A DNA stretch of 64,000 bases from CAYWRZ01 sp964460845 (GCA_964460845.1 CAYWRZ010000002.1:186001-250000), one strand, 5' to 3'. Counted from the stretch's first letter, positions 33,642-42,984 are shown. Notes: generated from the sequence alone by a model not told the origin. A program made the numbers and translations.

Positions 33642-34241
33642 TTGAATTTTCTTGCACATGCCCACCTTTCGGGTAACGACAAGCTGGTACTGTTAGGTAA
33701 TTTTACCGCCGATTCGGTCAAGGGAAGCGATTTTCTCCGTTACCCCGAACGGGTAAAGCAGGGCATCCTGTTGCACCGCTTTATCGACACTTACACCGAC
33801 ACGCATCCGGTGGTAGCCGAAACCAAAAAGCGGCTCAGGCCCCTGGTAGGGAAATATGCCCCCGTAGTAGCCGACGTGTTTTACGACCATTTTTTGGCGC
33901 GCTACTGGGAACATTATCATCCCCACGAAAAGCTGTCGATCTTCGCCGGCTCGGTGTACCAAACACTTCAGGCACATTCGGAGCTTCTGCCCGAACGTTC
34001 TAAAGATATGCTGCCTTACATGGAAAAGCAGAACTGGCTGTTATCTTACGCCTCTATTGAAGGCATTTCGGACGTGCTCGAACGTATGGCCCGCCGTGCC
34101 CGTTTCGAATCCGGAATGGAAAAAGCGGGCAAAGAGCTGGAACGTAATTTTGAGCTGTACCACAAAGAGTTTTCGCTTTTTTTCCCCGAATTGGAGGAAA
34201 ATACGGCGAAAAAGCGGCTGGAATTAACGCATTTTTTGTAA
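33642..34241 (+). CDS. acpH: Acyl-carrier-protein phosphodiesterase
   Basis: 199 residues starting at TTG (33642-33644), preceded by AGAGGAAAT. The start MNFLAHAHLSGNDKLVLLGNFTADSVKG is the conserved beginning of the AcpH/DUF479 family. Conserved acidic/His residues follow in LLHRFIDTYTDTHPVV and VVADVFYDHFLARYWEHY. AcpH removes the 4'-phosphopantetheine arm from holo-ACP and is an HD-type metal-dependent enzyme. Divergent from lytS with 92 bases between. Confidence 0.92.
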   Translation: MNFLAHAHLSGNDKLVLLGNFTADSVKGSDFLRYPERVKQGILLHRFIDTYTDTHPVVAETKKRLRPLVGKYAPVVADVFYDHFLARYWEHYHPHEKLSIFAGSVYQTLQAHSELLPERSKDMLPYMEKQNWLLSYASIEGISDVLERMARRARFESGMEKAGKELERNFELYHKEFSLFFPELEENTAKKRLELTHFL

Positions 34242-34474
34242 TTCCCCTGAAAAATCGACCGATAGCGGATTAAAAAGGACGAATCTGTCATATACCGCGA
34301 TTACAAGCCGCATAACAGCTACGAGATTTGGCCCGTAGCTCCCGAAAAGTAACTGATTCTAAAGCGCATTGCGAAAAAGGACTTTCCGCTTTGCAACCTG
34401 TAGGCAAAAGCCACGTAAAAACTTTCTACTTTACCAGGAACAAAACCGGAACCTTTATTTTTTATTATCTGCCT

Positions 34475-34654
34475 ATGGAAAAGATACTGCTACCCGATCA
34501 CATTGTTTTATGGCTGAGAGAAAAACTTAACGAAACGGAATCTGTCATTAAAGAATCGAAATTGAGCCATAATTACGGAAAAGCCACCCAGTACGAAGGA
34601 AAACGTGAAGCCTACATGGAATGCCTTCGAAAACTGAATACCAACGTTTTATAG
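34475..34654 (+). CDS. Small hypothetical protein
   Basis: 59 residues, MEKILLPDHIVLWLREKLNE then VIKESKLSHNYGKATQYEGKREAYMECLRKLN. It looks like a single helical hairpin, rich in Lys and Glu. I chose the ATG at 34475 because the ORF upstream to 34328 reads like non-coding sequence (low-complexity, ...TFIFYYLP). The Leu-Lys-Glu pattern is protein-like and the short gene is well separated, but I cannot name a family. Confidence 0.6.
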   Translation: MEKILLPDHIVLWLREKLNETESVIKESKLSHNYGKATQYEGKREAYMECLRKLNTNVL

Positions 34655-34902
34655 CTTTCATCCGCCACAATTTGAACCCTTTTATCATTTTTATCCCGAA
34701 GCTTATAAGCATTACTTATAGAACCTGAATATTCCGGGTACTGCCTGTCTTCTTGCTGCTGAACTGATTTTTTACACTTTTCCTCTTCCCTGTATTCCTC
34801 AAAAAAGGATACGGGTTTTCGCTGTGTTCCGACCGAACGGCTTTTGCTTTTCACTTCCTGCGGCAATTCGCCCTCATTCCTTCTTAATCCCACTGTATTT
34901 TT

Positions 34903-34910
34903 TACCTTTG
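34903..34910 (+). promoter_or_regulatory. Putative -7 box TACCTTTG of pruA
   Basis: Full match to TAnnTTTG, ending 17 bases before the ATG at 34928. No clear TTG at the -33 position. The 273-base stretch before pruA otherwise holds no gene I can support. Confidence 0.5.
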
Positions 34911-34927
34911 CGGGTAAAATTTCTGTT

Positions 34928-36562
34928 ATGTCCAAAGGATTTTTTAATGTGCCTGCCCCGCACAATGAACCGGTAAAAAATTATGCGCCGGGCAGTCCCG
35001 AACGCAAAGAGCTTCAGGCTATGCTCAAAACCCTGCGCGCAAGCCAGGCCGATATTCCGATGTACATCGGCGGAAAAGAAGTACGCAGCGGAAATAAGGT
35101 GCGCCTTGCGCCGCCGCACGATCACAAGCATACGCTGGGCTATTTTCACAAAAGCGACAAAAAGCACGTCAAACAAGCCATCGACGCCGCATTAAAAGCC
35201 AAATCGGATTGGGAAAACCTGTCGTGGGAACACCGCGCCTCCATTTTCCTCAAAGCAGCCGAGCTGATAGCCGGTCCCTACCGCGCACGGCTCAACGCCG
35301 CCACCATGCTCGGACAATCGAAAAACGCGTACCAGGCCGAAATCGACTCTGCCTGCGAAATCATCGACTTTCTGCGTTTTAACGTGCAGTTCATGTCCGA
35401 AATATACCGCCAGCAGCCCCAGTCGTCTCCCGGTATCTGGAACCGTATGGAATGGCGTCCGCTCGAAGGATTCGTCTATGCCCTTACCCCTTTTAACTTT
35501 ACCGCCATTGCCGGCAACCTGCCTTCCTCCTGCGCCCTGATGGGTAACGTGGTGGTTTGGAAACCCTCCAATACACAGGTATATTCGGCACAGGTGCTGA
35601 TGGAAATATTCCGTGCCGCAGGTTTGCCCGACGGTGTTATCAACCTGATTTATCCCTCTGGCCCCGAAGCCGCCGAGGTGGTTTTTAATCACCCCGATTT
35701 TGCCGGCATCCACTTTACCGGAAGCACAGAGGTGTTTCGCGACATCTGGAAAACCATCGGACAGCAGATTCACCGCTACAAAACCTACCCGCGCATTGTG
35801 GGTGAAACCGGCGGAAAAGATTTTATCGTAGCACATCCCAGCGCCGATCCCGGCATCGTAGCCACCGCCATTTCGCGAGGCGCTTTCGAATACCAGGGGC
35901 AAAAATGCTCGGCCGCTTCACGTGCCTATATTCCCGCCAGCCTTTGGCCCGAAATAAAGAAAAAAGTACTGGCCGACCTGAAAACCATGAAAATGGGCGG
36001 CACCGAAGATTTCGGCAATTTCATCAATGCGGTGATCGACGAAAAATCGTTCGACAAGCTCGAAAGCTATATCAAACAAGCGAAAAAAGATAAAAATGCC
36101 GAAGTGATTGCCGGCGGAAAATGCGACAAGAAAAAAGGCTATTTTATCGAGCCTACGATTATCCTGACCAGCGATCCGAAGTACGTCACGCTCTGCGAAG
36201 AGCTTTTCGGGCCGGTATTGACCGTGTATGTGTACGAGGATAAAAAGTTTGAAGAAACACTCGATTTGGTCGATTCCACTTCTATTTATGCCCTTACCGG
36301 CAGCATCATTTCACAAGATCGCTATGCCATTGAGCAAGCCTCGCAAAAGCTGAAAAATGCCGCAGGTAACTTCTACATCAACGACAAACCCACCGGAGCG
36401 GTGGTCGGTCAGCAGCCTTTCGGCGGAGCACGCGGTTCGGGAACCAACGATAAAGCGGGTGCGCTGATTAACCTGCTGCGCTGGGTATCGCCGCGTACGA
36501 TTAAAGAAACTTTCGTGCCGCCGGTAGATTACCGCTACCCTTTCCTGCAAAAAGACAAATAA
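34928..36562 (+). CDS. pruA: L-glutamate gamma-semialdehyde (1-pyrroline-5-carboxylate) dehydrogenase
   Basis: Oxidises glutamate semialdehyde, from proline or ornithine catabolism, to glutamate with NAD+. 544 residues from MSKGFFNVPAPHNEPVKNYAPGSPER, the length and start of the stand-alone P5C dehydrogenases (ALDH4 type). The catalytic Glu lies in RIVGETGGKDFIVAHPSAD, the catalytic Cys in EYQGQKCSAASRAYIP, and the cofactor-site motif KPSNTQVYSAQVL precedes GSTEVFRDIWKTIG. No proline dehydrogenase gene is in the window. Ends in a strong terminator. Confidence 0.95.
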   Translation: MSKGFFNVPAPHNEPVKNYAPGSPERKELQAMLKTLRASQADIPMYIGGKEVRSGNKVRLAPPHDHKHTLGYFHKSDKKHVKQAIDAALKAKSDWENLSWEHRASIFLKAAELIAGPYRARLNAATMLGQSKNAYQAEIDSACEIIDFLRFNVQFMSEIYRQQPQSSPGIWNRMEWRPLEGFVYALTPFNFTAIAGNLPSSCALMGNVVVWKPSNTQVYSAQVLMEIFRAAGLPDGVINLIYPSGPEAAEVVFNHPDFAGIHFTGSTEVFRDIWKTIGQQIHRYKTYPRIVGETGGKDFIVAHPSADPGIVATAISRGAFEYQGQKCSAASRAYIPASLWPEIKKKVLADLKTMKMGGTEDFGNFINAVIDEKSFDKLESYIKQAKKDKNAEVIAGGKCDKKKGYFIEPTIILTSDPKYVTLCEELFGPVLTVYVYEDKKFEETLDLVDSTSIYALTGSIISQDRYAIEQASQKLKNAAGNFYINDKPTGAVVGQQPFGGARGSGTNDKAGALINLLRWVSPRTIKETFVPPVDYRYPFLQKDK

Positions 36563-36579
36563 GCCCTCTATTGATTGCT

Positions 36580-36610
36580 GAAGATCCGAGCGTTTCGGAT
36601 CTTCTTTTTT
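36580..36610 (+). terminator. Terminator of pruA
   Basis: Perfect 10-bp stem GAAGATCCGA / TCGGATCTTC (36580-36589 / 36595-36604), loop GCGTT, then six T. It begins 17 bases after the stop. Confidence 0.95.
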
Positions 36611-36644
36611 GAAAAAACCGGCCTTCGGCATTCTGGCAAAGTAG

Positions 36645-36675
36645 TTCGTATTTCCAAAAGGATTGGATAACTTTG
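36645..36675 (+). promoter_or_regulatory. serA promoter (TTCG-N19-TAACTTTG)
   Basis: TAACTTTG at 36668-36675 matches TAnnTTTG, with TTCG (one base off TTTG) 19 bases before it. The box ends 35 bases before the ATG at 36711. Confidence 0.55.
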
Positions 36676-36710
36676 ACCGCATACTCGGAGCGCTGAAAAA
36701 TAAAATCGAC

Positions 36711-37673
36711 ATGAAAAAAATACTTGCCAACGACGGTATCGACAATTCGGGAAAAATTCTGCTGGAAAAAGCCGGCTATACGGTTATCACCGAAAAGGTA
36801 GCACAGGAAAATCTCGCCGCAGCTATCCAGGCCGAGCAATACGATGCCCTGCTGGTACGTAGCGCTACCACCGTTCGCAAAGACCTGATAGACGTGTGTC
36901 CCTCGCTCAAGCTGATAGGACGCGGCGGTGTCGGAATGGACAATATTGATGTGAATTACGCCCAATCCAAAAGCATACAGGTAGTCAACACACCGGGCGC
37001 TTCTTCACAATCGGTAGCCGAGCTGGTTTTTGCTCATCTTTTTTCGATGGCGCGTTTCCTGTACGATGCCAATCGCCACCTTCCCGTATCGGGCAGCACC
37101 GATTTCGACAAGCTGAAAAAGAAATATGCCAAAGGCATTGAGCTGCGCGGTAAAACGATCGGTATTGTCGGTTTTGGCCGTATCGGACAAAGCGTGGCGC
37201 AATACGCATTAGGCTGCGGAATGAAAGTGATCGCCTGTGATCCTTACGTACAGGAAGCGATGATTCCCCTGAAAATTACCGAACAGCACAAGCTCGATGT
37301 GCTTGTTAGCACCGTTTCTTTTGAGCAAATGCTTGCCGAAAGTGATTTTATCACCCTGCATGTGCCCAAGCAAAAAGACGGGCGTGCCGTAATCACCGCC
37401 GAAGAAATCGCAAAAATGAAAGACGGCGTATGCCTTGTCAATACTTCGCGTGGAGGCGTAATTCAGGAAGACGATCTAATCGCCGCGCTCGACAACGGCA
37501 AAGTGCTACATGCTGCGCTCGACGTATTTGAAAACGAGCCTACGCCCGCTATCGCCCTGTTACAACACCCACGCATCTCGCTAACCCCGCACATCGGGGC
37601 TTCTACCCACGAAGCACAGGATCGGATAGGCGTAGAACTGGCCGAAAAAATCATACAGTTTTTCCAGTCGTAA
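36711..37673 (+). CDS. serA: D-3-phosphoglycerate dehydrogenase
   Basis: Oxidises 3-phosphoglycerate to 3-phosphohydroxypyruvate, first step of serine synthesis. 320 residues from MKKILANDGIDNSGKILLEKAGY; the longer ORF beginning at 36663 is not conserved at its start. NAD-binding GKTIGIVGFGRIGQSVAQYA near 143, catalytic Arg in NTSRGGVIQEDDLI, Glu in FENEP, His in LTPHIGASTHEAQ. This short form lacks the C-terminal ACT/regulatory domains of E. coli SerA, so serine feedback by that route is not expected. DUF1015 follows after 15 bases. Confidence 0.93.
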   Translation: MKKILANDGIDNSGKILLEKAGYTVITEKVAQENLAAAIQAEQYDALLVRSATTVRKDLIDVCPSLKLIGRGGVGMDNIDVNYAQSKSIQVVNTPGASSQSVAELVFAHLFSMARFLYDANRHLPVSGSTDFDKLKKKYAKGIELRGKTIGIVGFGRIGQSVAQYALGCGMKVIACDPYVQEAMIPLKITEQHKLDVLVSTVSFEQMLAESDFITLHVPKQKDGRAVITAEEIAKMKDGVCLVNTSRGGVIQEDDLIAALDNGKVLHAALDVFENEPTPAIALLQHPRISLTPHIGASTHEAQDRIGVELAEKIIQFFQS

Positions 37674-37688
37674 GCGCTACACGCAGCT

Positions 37689-38936
37689 ATGGCCGTACTT
37701 CAACCATTCAGGGGCATACGTCCCTCGCGCGACAAGGCTCATCTGGTGGCTTCCCGATCGGTACACCTGTATAAAACCCGTATTCTCAACGCCAAGCTGG
37801 AAGAGAATCCTTTCACCTTCCTGCACGTGATCTTACCCGAATCGGGACGCAAAGCCAGTACCCGCCCCAATACCACCGAACGGTTCAGGTTGGTACGGCA
37901 GCGCTTTGAAGAATTCATGAAAAAAGGCGTTTTTATACAAGACGAAGAAGAATGCCTTTACCTCTATCGCCAGGTCAAAGACGGGCATTCCTACACGGGG
38001 CTCATCGCCGGTGCTTCGGTCAACGATTACCTCTCGGGGGTGATCCGCATTCACGAGCAAACCCTTACCAAACGCGAAGAAGTTTTTAAAAATTACCTCG
38101 ATACCTGCGGTTTCAACGCCGAACCGGTACTGCTCTCCTACCCTTCGCAGCCCGAAATTGAAGCAGTATTGGCGCGCTATACCGCACAACGATCCGAATA
38201 CGAGTTTGCCACCACCGACGGTATAGGCCATTACCTTTGGGTAATCCACGATCGGAGTGACATCCGTATCCTCACCGAATCTTTTGCCCGCATACCCGCC
38301 GTTTATATCGCCGACGGGCACCACCGTTCTTCCTCCTCCGCCCTGCTGGCTTTAAAAAAACGTGCCGAAAAACCCGAGCATACCGGCCACGAAATGTTCA
38401 ACTATTGCATGGCTTTTTTTATCGCCGAAGATCAGCTCCACATCTACGACTTTAACCGCGTAGTGAAAGATCTGAAAGGGATGAGTGCGGAAGAATTTCT
38501 CACGCAGCTCCGCGAAAAATTTGAGATCGAAGCGTTCGGAACAGCGCAATACCGGCCCCGGCAACGCCATGAATTTGGTATGTACCTCGAAAAAGCCTGG
38601 TACCGACTTACACCCAAAACGGGACTTATCGACGAAGCCCATCCTGTAAAAAGTCTCGACGCACAGATACTCTGCGATTTTATTCTTTCTCCTTTGCTCG
38701 GCATCCACGATCCGAAAACCGACCCGCGTATCGGTTTCATCAGCGGTCCGCTCGGCATGGACGGACTGCAAAGGCAGGTGGACGAAGGCCGTATGAAAGT
38801 AGCTTTTGCCCTGTATCCCGTATCGGTCGATGAGCTGAAGCAGGTAGCCGATGCCGGCGAAATTATGCCACCCAAAACGACCTGGATAGAACCCAAGCTT
38901 CGCAGCGGATTAGTCATACAAAGCCTTAGCGAATAA
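37689..38936 (+). CDS. DUF1015 family protein
   Basis: 415 residues. Conserved family parts: PFRGIRPSRDKAHLVASRSVHLY at the start, DGHSYTGLIAGASVNDYL, IHEQTLTKREEVFKNYLDTCGFNAEPVLLSYP, and AVYIADGHHRSSSSALL. DUF1015 genes lie beside serA (often with serC) throughout the Bacteroidota, which points to a link with serine or one-carbon metabolism, but no reaction has been assigned that I know of. Overlaps the next gene by one base (TAATG). Confidence 0.92.
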   Translation: MAVLQPFRGIRPSRDKAHLVASRSVHLYKTRILNAKLEENPFTFLHVILPESGRKASTRPNTTERFRLVRQRFEEFMKKGVFIQDEEECLYLYRQVKDGHSYTGLIAGASVNDYLSGVIRIHEQTLTKREEVFKNYLDTCGFNAEPVLLSYPSQPEIEAVLARYTAQRSEYEFATTDGIGHYLWVIHDRSDIRILTESFARIPAVYIADGHHRSSSSALLALKKRAEKPEHTGHEMFNYCMAFFIAEDQLHIYDFNRVVKDLKGMSAEEFLTQLREKFEIEAFGTAQYRPRQRHEFGMYLEKAWYRLTPKTGLIDEAHPVKSLDAQILCDFILSPLLGIHDPKTDPRIGFISGPLGMDGLQRQVDEGRMKVAFALYPVSVDELKQVADAGEIMPPKTTWIEPKLRSGLVIQSLSE

Positions 38937-39595
38937 TGCGCATTGCCGATGCTCTTCAACGTTTGAAAGCCGAAATTCCCGAAGGAACAAGGCTTGTAGC
39001 GGTATCCAAAACGAAGCCCATTTCGGCTATTCTCGAAGCTTACGAGGCGGGACAACGCGATTTCGGAGAAAACTACGTACAGGAACTGGTCGAAAAACAA
39101 GCCGCCGGTTTACCCGACAACCTGCACTGGCATTTTATCGGGCATTTGCAACGCAACAAGGTCAAGTACATCGCTTCTTTTGTGCACCTTATTCACGGGG
39201 TGGATAGTCTGAAGCTTTTGCAGGAAATAGACAAGCAAGCACAGAAAAACGAACGGATAATTGACGTGCTGCTACAAGTACATATTGCGCGTGAGGAAAG
39301 TAAATTCGGGTTCGACGAAAAAGAATTGTCGGAGCTCACACAAGCCGAAACCTTCCACAACCTCGCACACGTAAGGGTACGCGGACTGATGGGAATGGCT
39401 TCGAACACTTCGAATCTTGAGCAGGTGACCACTGAATTTCGCGGACTTTATGTATTATTTAATAAGCTCCGTCAGGAAAATTTCCCCGAAAACTTTGATA
39501 TTCTTTCTATGGGAATGAGCGGTGATTATAAGCTTGCGATCGAAGAAGGCAGTACAATGGTCAGAATCGGAAGCTTGATTTTCGGTTCGCGCTGA
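38936..39595 (+). CDS. YggS-family PLP homeostasis protein
   Basis: 219 residues. Single-domain alanine-racemase-like TIM barrel with the PLP lysine in LVAVSKTKPISAILEAYEAGQRDFGENYVQEL (second K region of VSKTKP), then HFIGHLQRNKVKYIA, and MGMSGDYKLAIEEGSTMVRIG for the phosphate. YggS binds PLP and keeps its pools balanced; it has no known catalytic turnover. Translationally coupled to DUF1015 (TAATG). Ends 3 bases from the convergent SpoIID gene. Confidence 0.94.
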   Translation: MRIADALQRLKAEIPEGTRLVAVSKTKPISAILEAYEAGQRDFGENYVQELVEKQAAGLPDNLHWHFIGHLQRNKVKYIASFVHLIHGVDSLKLLQEIDKQAQKNERIIDVLLQVHIAREESKFGFDEKELSELTQAETFHNLAHVRVRGLMGMASNTSNLEQVTTEFRGLYVLFNKLRQENFPENFDILSMGMSGDYKLAIEEGSTMVRIGSLIFGSR

Positions 39596-39598
39596 AAC

Positions 39599-40774
39599 TT
39601 ATTGCTCCAGCAGTATCTCCAGTTCCGACACGTGCATCAGGTGTACACCCGTAAAATAATGATGCAGGATTGTTTTGTGATCAAATCCGAGAGTTCCCAT
39701 TTTCATTGCGCCTTCCTGACAAAGTCCTACTCCGTGTCCGAAGCCCCGGCCGCGTAAAATCACCGTATTTGCTGCGGTCTGCTCTACACTGAACCAGGCC
39801 GATTTGAGCTGGAGATCGCTACGAATAATCTTAAAATGGAGCTTTTTGGTACCGGCCGAAAAAAACACAGGGCGTCCCTGCGGGCGATAAGAAACACAGT
39901 TGGCGCGACAGAGCGAATCATCGACCGGAAAGCCCTGACGGCGCAGGTAACCGATCCATTCCGAAGTACTGAGCTCTTTTTTCCAAAACGCATTGGGCTG
40001 ATTGCGGCAAAAAGCATCCTGAACGCTCCGCAAATAGGGTAAAGGCCGGCTCCACACCTGCTCCGAATTAGCCGTTTGTCCACCGCAATTGGAATGAAAT
40101 ACCGCCGTAATAAATTTTAGGCTGTCATCGACCAGCACTATTCCCCGGCTTGAATAGGCCGCCTGTCTTATTTGTGCACCCGGAGAAGTACGGTTAAAAT
40201 AAGCCTGACAATGCACCTGATCACAAAGGTCAAATCCTTCGGTATCGTGCTTACGCAAATGCGCCAGCGCATAAGTTCGGCTAATGATTGCCTGTGCCTG
40301 ATAATACTCGTCGGTATGGCCCATTCCCGCTTCCGAGAGTACCACACCCGACAGGTAATCTTCCATATCGACACGATTAACCAAACGCAAACCCGGTCTA
40401 TCGGCTCGCACTAAAAGACTTCCACAAAGAAAACGTTCGCGGCCCTGAGGGGTCATCGGTTTGAGACGGAGATCGCAGGCAGTATCCTGCACGGGAATAA
40501 ACGAAAGTGTACGGAAACGACCTTTGTCTTCGTGAACTCCGGCTAAACGAAGACTATCGTTCTCTTTCCAAAGCTTATAATGCGCCCCCGGTACAAGGTA
40601 GTCGATACAGGAAGAATCGCCCCATATTTCGTATTCGGAATAGCCGGTATAAATCATGACCGACTGTTGGGAAGACTGCCTGAACAGCCCTATATCCAAT
40701 ACCTGTGCGGCAAGCGACCCGATACTAAAGGTCAATACGAATAAAAAGAAAATTAATCTGCGCAAAAAAACCAA
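39599..40774 (-). CDS. SpoIID/LytB-domain cell-wall protein
   Basis: 391 residues. No ATG fits: the reading begins at TTG 40774 (a second TTG at 40765 is possible), giving signal peptide ...LRRLIFFLFVLTFSIGSLAAQ. The SpoIID domain spans ~115-370: YLSGVVLSEAGMGHTDEYYQAQAIISRTYALAHLRKH contains the Glu that is catalytic in SpoIID lytic transglycosylases, then FHSNCGGQT and RGFGHGVGLCQEGAMKMG. Such enzymes cleave denuded glycan strands; LytB enhances an amidase. A -7 box just before the TTG suggests a very short leader. Downstream of lpxB by 34 bases. Confidence 0.88.
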   Translation of the reverse strand: MVFLRRLIFFLFVLTFSIGSLAAQVLDIGLFRQSSQQSVMIYTGYSEYEIWGDSSCIDYLVPGAHYKLWKENDSLRLAGVHEDKGRFRTLSFIPVQDTACDLRLKPMTPQGRERFLCGSLLVRADRPGLRLVNRVDMEDYLSGVVLSEAGMGHTDEYYQAQAIISRTYALAHLRKHDTEGFDLCDQVHCQAYFNRTSPGAQIRQAAYSSRGIVLVDDSLKFITAVFHSNCGGQTANSEQVWSRPLPYLRSVQDAFCRNQPNAFWKKELSTSEWIGYLRRQGFPVDDSLCRANCVSYRPQGRPVFFSAGTKKLHFKIIRSDLQLKSAWFSVEQTAANTVILRGRGFGHGVGLCQEGAMKMGTLGFDHKTILHHYFTGVHLMHVSELEILLEQ

Positions 40775-40781
40775 TTTAACG

Positions 40782-40789
40782 CAAAAGTA
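40782..40789 (-). promoter_or_regulatory. Putative -7 box TACTTTTG before the SpoIID gene
   Basis: TACTTTTG at 40789-40782 on the minus strand matches TAnnTTTG. It lies 7 bases before the TTG at 40774, which would give an almost leaderless message. Confidence 0.35.
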
Positions 40790-40808
40790 AAGCGATGCAG
40801 AATGCTGT

Positions 40809-41930
40809 TTACGAGAGCTTTTCGAGAGTTTTCAACATCAGGTGCGCCGTTTTATGCGAAGCCCCCTGATCGCCAAGTCGCTCACGCAGCAGATCAAAAT
40901 CCTGCAATACGGCTTCGCGGTAATTTTGGTTATAGAGCAATTTGGTAAGCTCATTCACCAAGTTTTCTGTATTTAACTCATCCTGAATGAGTTCTTTCAC
41001 CACTTCTTTTTCCATAATCAGATTCACCAATGAAATAAACCTCACTTTAATCAGTCGCCGGGCGATTTGGTACGAAAGAAAGCTGCCTTTGTAGCACACG
41101 ATTTCGGGAATCCGGAGCAAGGCCGTTTCGAGCGTAGCCGTACCCGAGGTAACCAGTGCCGCTTCGCTGATCCTTAACAAATCGTACGTTCGGCCCGAAA
41201 CAACAGGAACCTCTTTATCAAGAATAATGCCTTTGTAAAATGACTCGTCTATCGACGGAGCCCCTGCCACTATAAAACGATGATCCGGAAAATGAGGAAT
41301 TACAGCTAACATAGCGGGCAGCATCTTCTTTATTTCCTGTTTCCGACTACCGGGCAAAAGCGCGATAACGGGCTTGTCATCAAGGCCATACTGTTCCGAA
41401 AAACTATTCCGGTGCACCGGCGGAAGCTCACGAATAGCATCCAGCAGCGGGTGACCTACAAATTCTACTTCGTAACCGTAACGGGCATAAAATTCTTTTT
41501 CGAAAGGTAAGATTACAAACATTTTATCCACCACCTGACGAATGGTCTTCACCCTCGATTGTTTCCAGGCCCAGACCTGCGGAGAAATATAATAGAACAC
41601 TTTTATACCGTGTGCTTTCAGCTTTTTCGCTATACGCAAATTAAAGCCGGGGTAATCGATCAGGATGACCACATCGGGGCGATAAGCGAGAATATCTTCT
41701 ACACAGTGCCGCATATTCCGGAAAATAGTGCGGATATTTTTCAGCACTTCCACAAAACCCATAAAGGCCAGCTCGCGGTAATGCTTCACCACTTCTACGC
41801 CTTGCGCAGCCATCAGATCGCCACCCCATGCGCGAAACGAAGCGGTAGTATCGAGCTTTTTAAGCTCCTTCACAAGATTGGAACCGTGCAAATCGCCGGA
41901 AGCTTCGCCCGATACGAGATAATATTTCAC
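40809..41930 (-). CDS. lpxB: Lipid-A-disaccharide synthase
   Basis: Joins UDP-2,3-diacylglucosamine and lipid X into the lipid A disaccharide, peripheral at the inner membrane. 373 residues from a GTG start overlapping the preceding gene by 4 nt. Signatures: SGEASGDLHGSNLVKELK at 7-24, DVVILIDYPGFNLRIAKKLK, FYYISPQVWAWKQSRVK, LPFEKEFYARYGYEVEFVGHPLLD and LLPGSRKQEIKKMLP. Clearly a Gram-negative organism with lipid A. Confidence 0.96.
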   Translation of the reverse strand: MKYYLVSGEASGDLHGSNLVKELKKLDTTASFRAWGGDLMAAQGVEVVKHYRELAFMGFVEVLKNIRTIFRNMRHCVEDILAYRPDVVILIDYPGFNLRIAKKLKAHGIKVFYYISPQVWAWKQSRVKTIRQVVDKMFVILPFEKEFYARYGYEVEFVGHPLLDAIRELPPVHRNSFSEQYGLDDKPVIALLPGSRKQEIKKMLPAMLAVIPHFPDHRFIVAGAPSIDESFYKGIILDKEVPVVSGRTYDLLRISEAALVTSGTATLETALLRIPEIVCYKGSFLSYQIARRLIKVRFISLVNLIMEKEVVKELIQDELNTENLVNELTKLLYNQNYREAVLQDFDLLRERLGDQGASHKTAHLMLKTLEKLS

Positions 41931-42217
41931 AGGAACTTGATTATCATGTAAGCAGCTACATACACCAGGCTCGCCGCGACCAATCCTTTAGAAGCCTGAT
42001 CCAGTTTCCAACGGAAAAAAACCAGGTAAAAGAAAAGCAGACTGGGCAGCATGCAAAATGTAAATACTTCGTTCTGACTGGCAGTGGGTTGCGAAAGCAG
42101 CAGCCAATATCCTTTGACCGAGCCCGAATATTTAATCAGATAACCCAGGTAAAAACCGAGCACCGGCAGCAAGGCACCGAGAATAAGGCCGTAAATCAGC
42201 TTGTCAAATCTTTTCAT
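41927..42217 (-). CDS. Small membrane protein between surE and lpxB
   Basis: 96 residues, MKRFDKLIYGLILGALLPVLGFYLGYLIKYSG at the start, three hydrophobic helices (~9-30, 53-70, 76-95). The start overlaps surE by one base (TGATG) and the end overlaps lpxB by four (GTGA), so it is a coupled member of surE-X-lpxB. An in-frame start 32 codons upstream lies inside surE and is rejected. The family is not known to me; its place suggests an envelope role. Confidence 0.82.
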   Translation of the reverse strand: MKRFDKLIYGLILGALLPVLGFYLGYLIKYSGSVKGYWLLLSQPTASQNEVFTFCMLPSLLFFYLVFFRWKLDQASKGLVAASLVYVAAYMIIKFL

Positions 42218-42984
42218 CAGAATTTCAAATTTCGGAGTGAATCGACCACCGCGTGCGCGGTCATGTCGAACTGCACGGGAACGAGCGACACATAATCGTG
42301 ATCGAGCGCCCACACATCGGTTTCTTCACTTCCGTCGTAATTTTTAAACTCGCCCGTAAGCCAGTAATATTCCCTCCCGAAAGGATCTTTTCGGGTTTCA
42401 AAATTATCTTCCCAAAAGGCTTTGGCCTGGCGGCACACTTTAAGTCCTCGGATAAGCTCGTAAGGCAATTTGGGAATATTTACGTTAAAGCAAACGCCTT
42501 CGGGCATTCCATTTTCGAGCACCTGTTCGACCACCCTGCGGGCTACTTTTACGGAGGCCGAAAAATCGGCTTCGACCGAATGGTCTAAGAGCGAAAAACC
42601 AATAGAAGGCACCCCTTCGATAGCCCCTTCTACGGCTGCCGACATGGTACCCGAATACAGCACATTGGTACTGCAGTTGGAACCGTGGTTGACCCCCGAT
42701 ACAATCAGGTCGGGCGAGGCTTTGAGCACTTCGTAGATAGCCAGCTTCACGCAATCGACCGGGGTTCCGGAACAGGAGTAGGCTTCGAGGTCACCGTATT
42801 CCAGCGAACGGGACAGGCGCAGCGGTTTGTTGACCGTAATGGCGTGCCCCATGCCCGATTGCGGACGATCGGGAGCTACAATCACTATACGGCCGAAAGG
42901 CTTCACGGCCTCTACCAGCGCGCGGATACCCGGAGCGGTAATACCGTCGTCGTTGGTGACTAAAATAACCGGTTTTTCTTTCAT
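42217..42984 (-). CDS. surE: 5'/3'-nucleotidase SurE
   Basis: 255 residues. Metal-binding ILVTNDDGITAPGIRAL near the start (DD pair), VAPDRPQSGMGHAIT, SGTPVDCVKLAI, DLIVSGVNHGSNCSTNVLYSGTMSAAVEG: all the SurE signatures. It removes phosphate from nucleoside monophosphates and is linked to stationary-phase survival. Overlaps the small membrane gene by one base. Divergent from moxR with 205 bases between. Confidence 0.97.
   Translation of the reverse strand: MKEKPVILVTNDDGITAPGIRALVEAVKPFGRIVIVAPDRPQSGMGHAITVNKPLRLSRSLEYGDLEAYSCSGTPVDCVKLAIYEVLKASPDLIVSGVNHGSNCSTNVLYSGTMSAAVEGAIEGVPSIGFSLLDHSVEADFSASVKVARRVVEQVLENGMPEGVCFNVNIPKLPYELIRGLKVCRQAKAFWEDNFETRKDPFGREYYWLTGEFKNYDGSEETDVWALDHDYVSLVPVQFDMTAHAVVDSLRNLKF

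Noticed and set aside
34612..34965. 117-codon open frame on the minus strand upstream of pruA
   Set aside because: It overlaps the end of the 59-residue gene, the pruA -7 box and the pruA start. It is not linked to any ribosome site, and no family is recognised; part of it looks protein-like, so it is not fully excluded.
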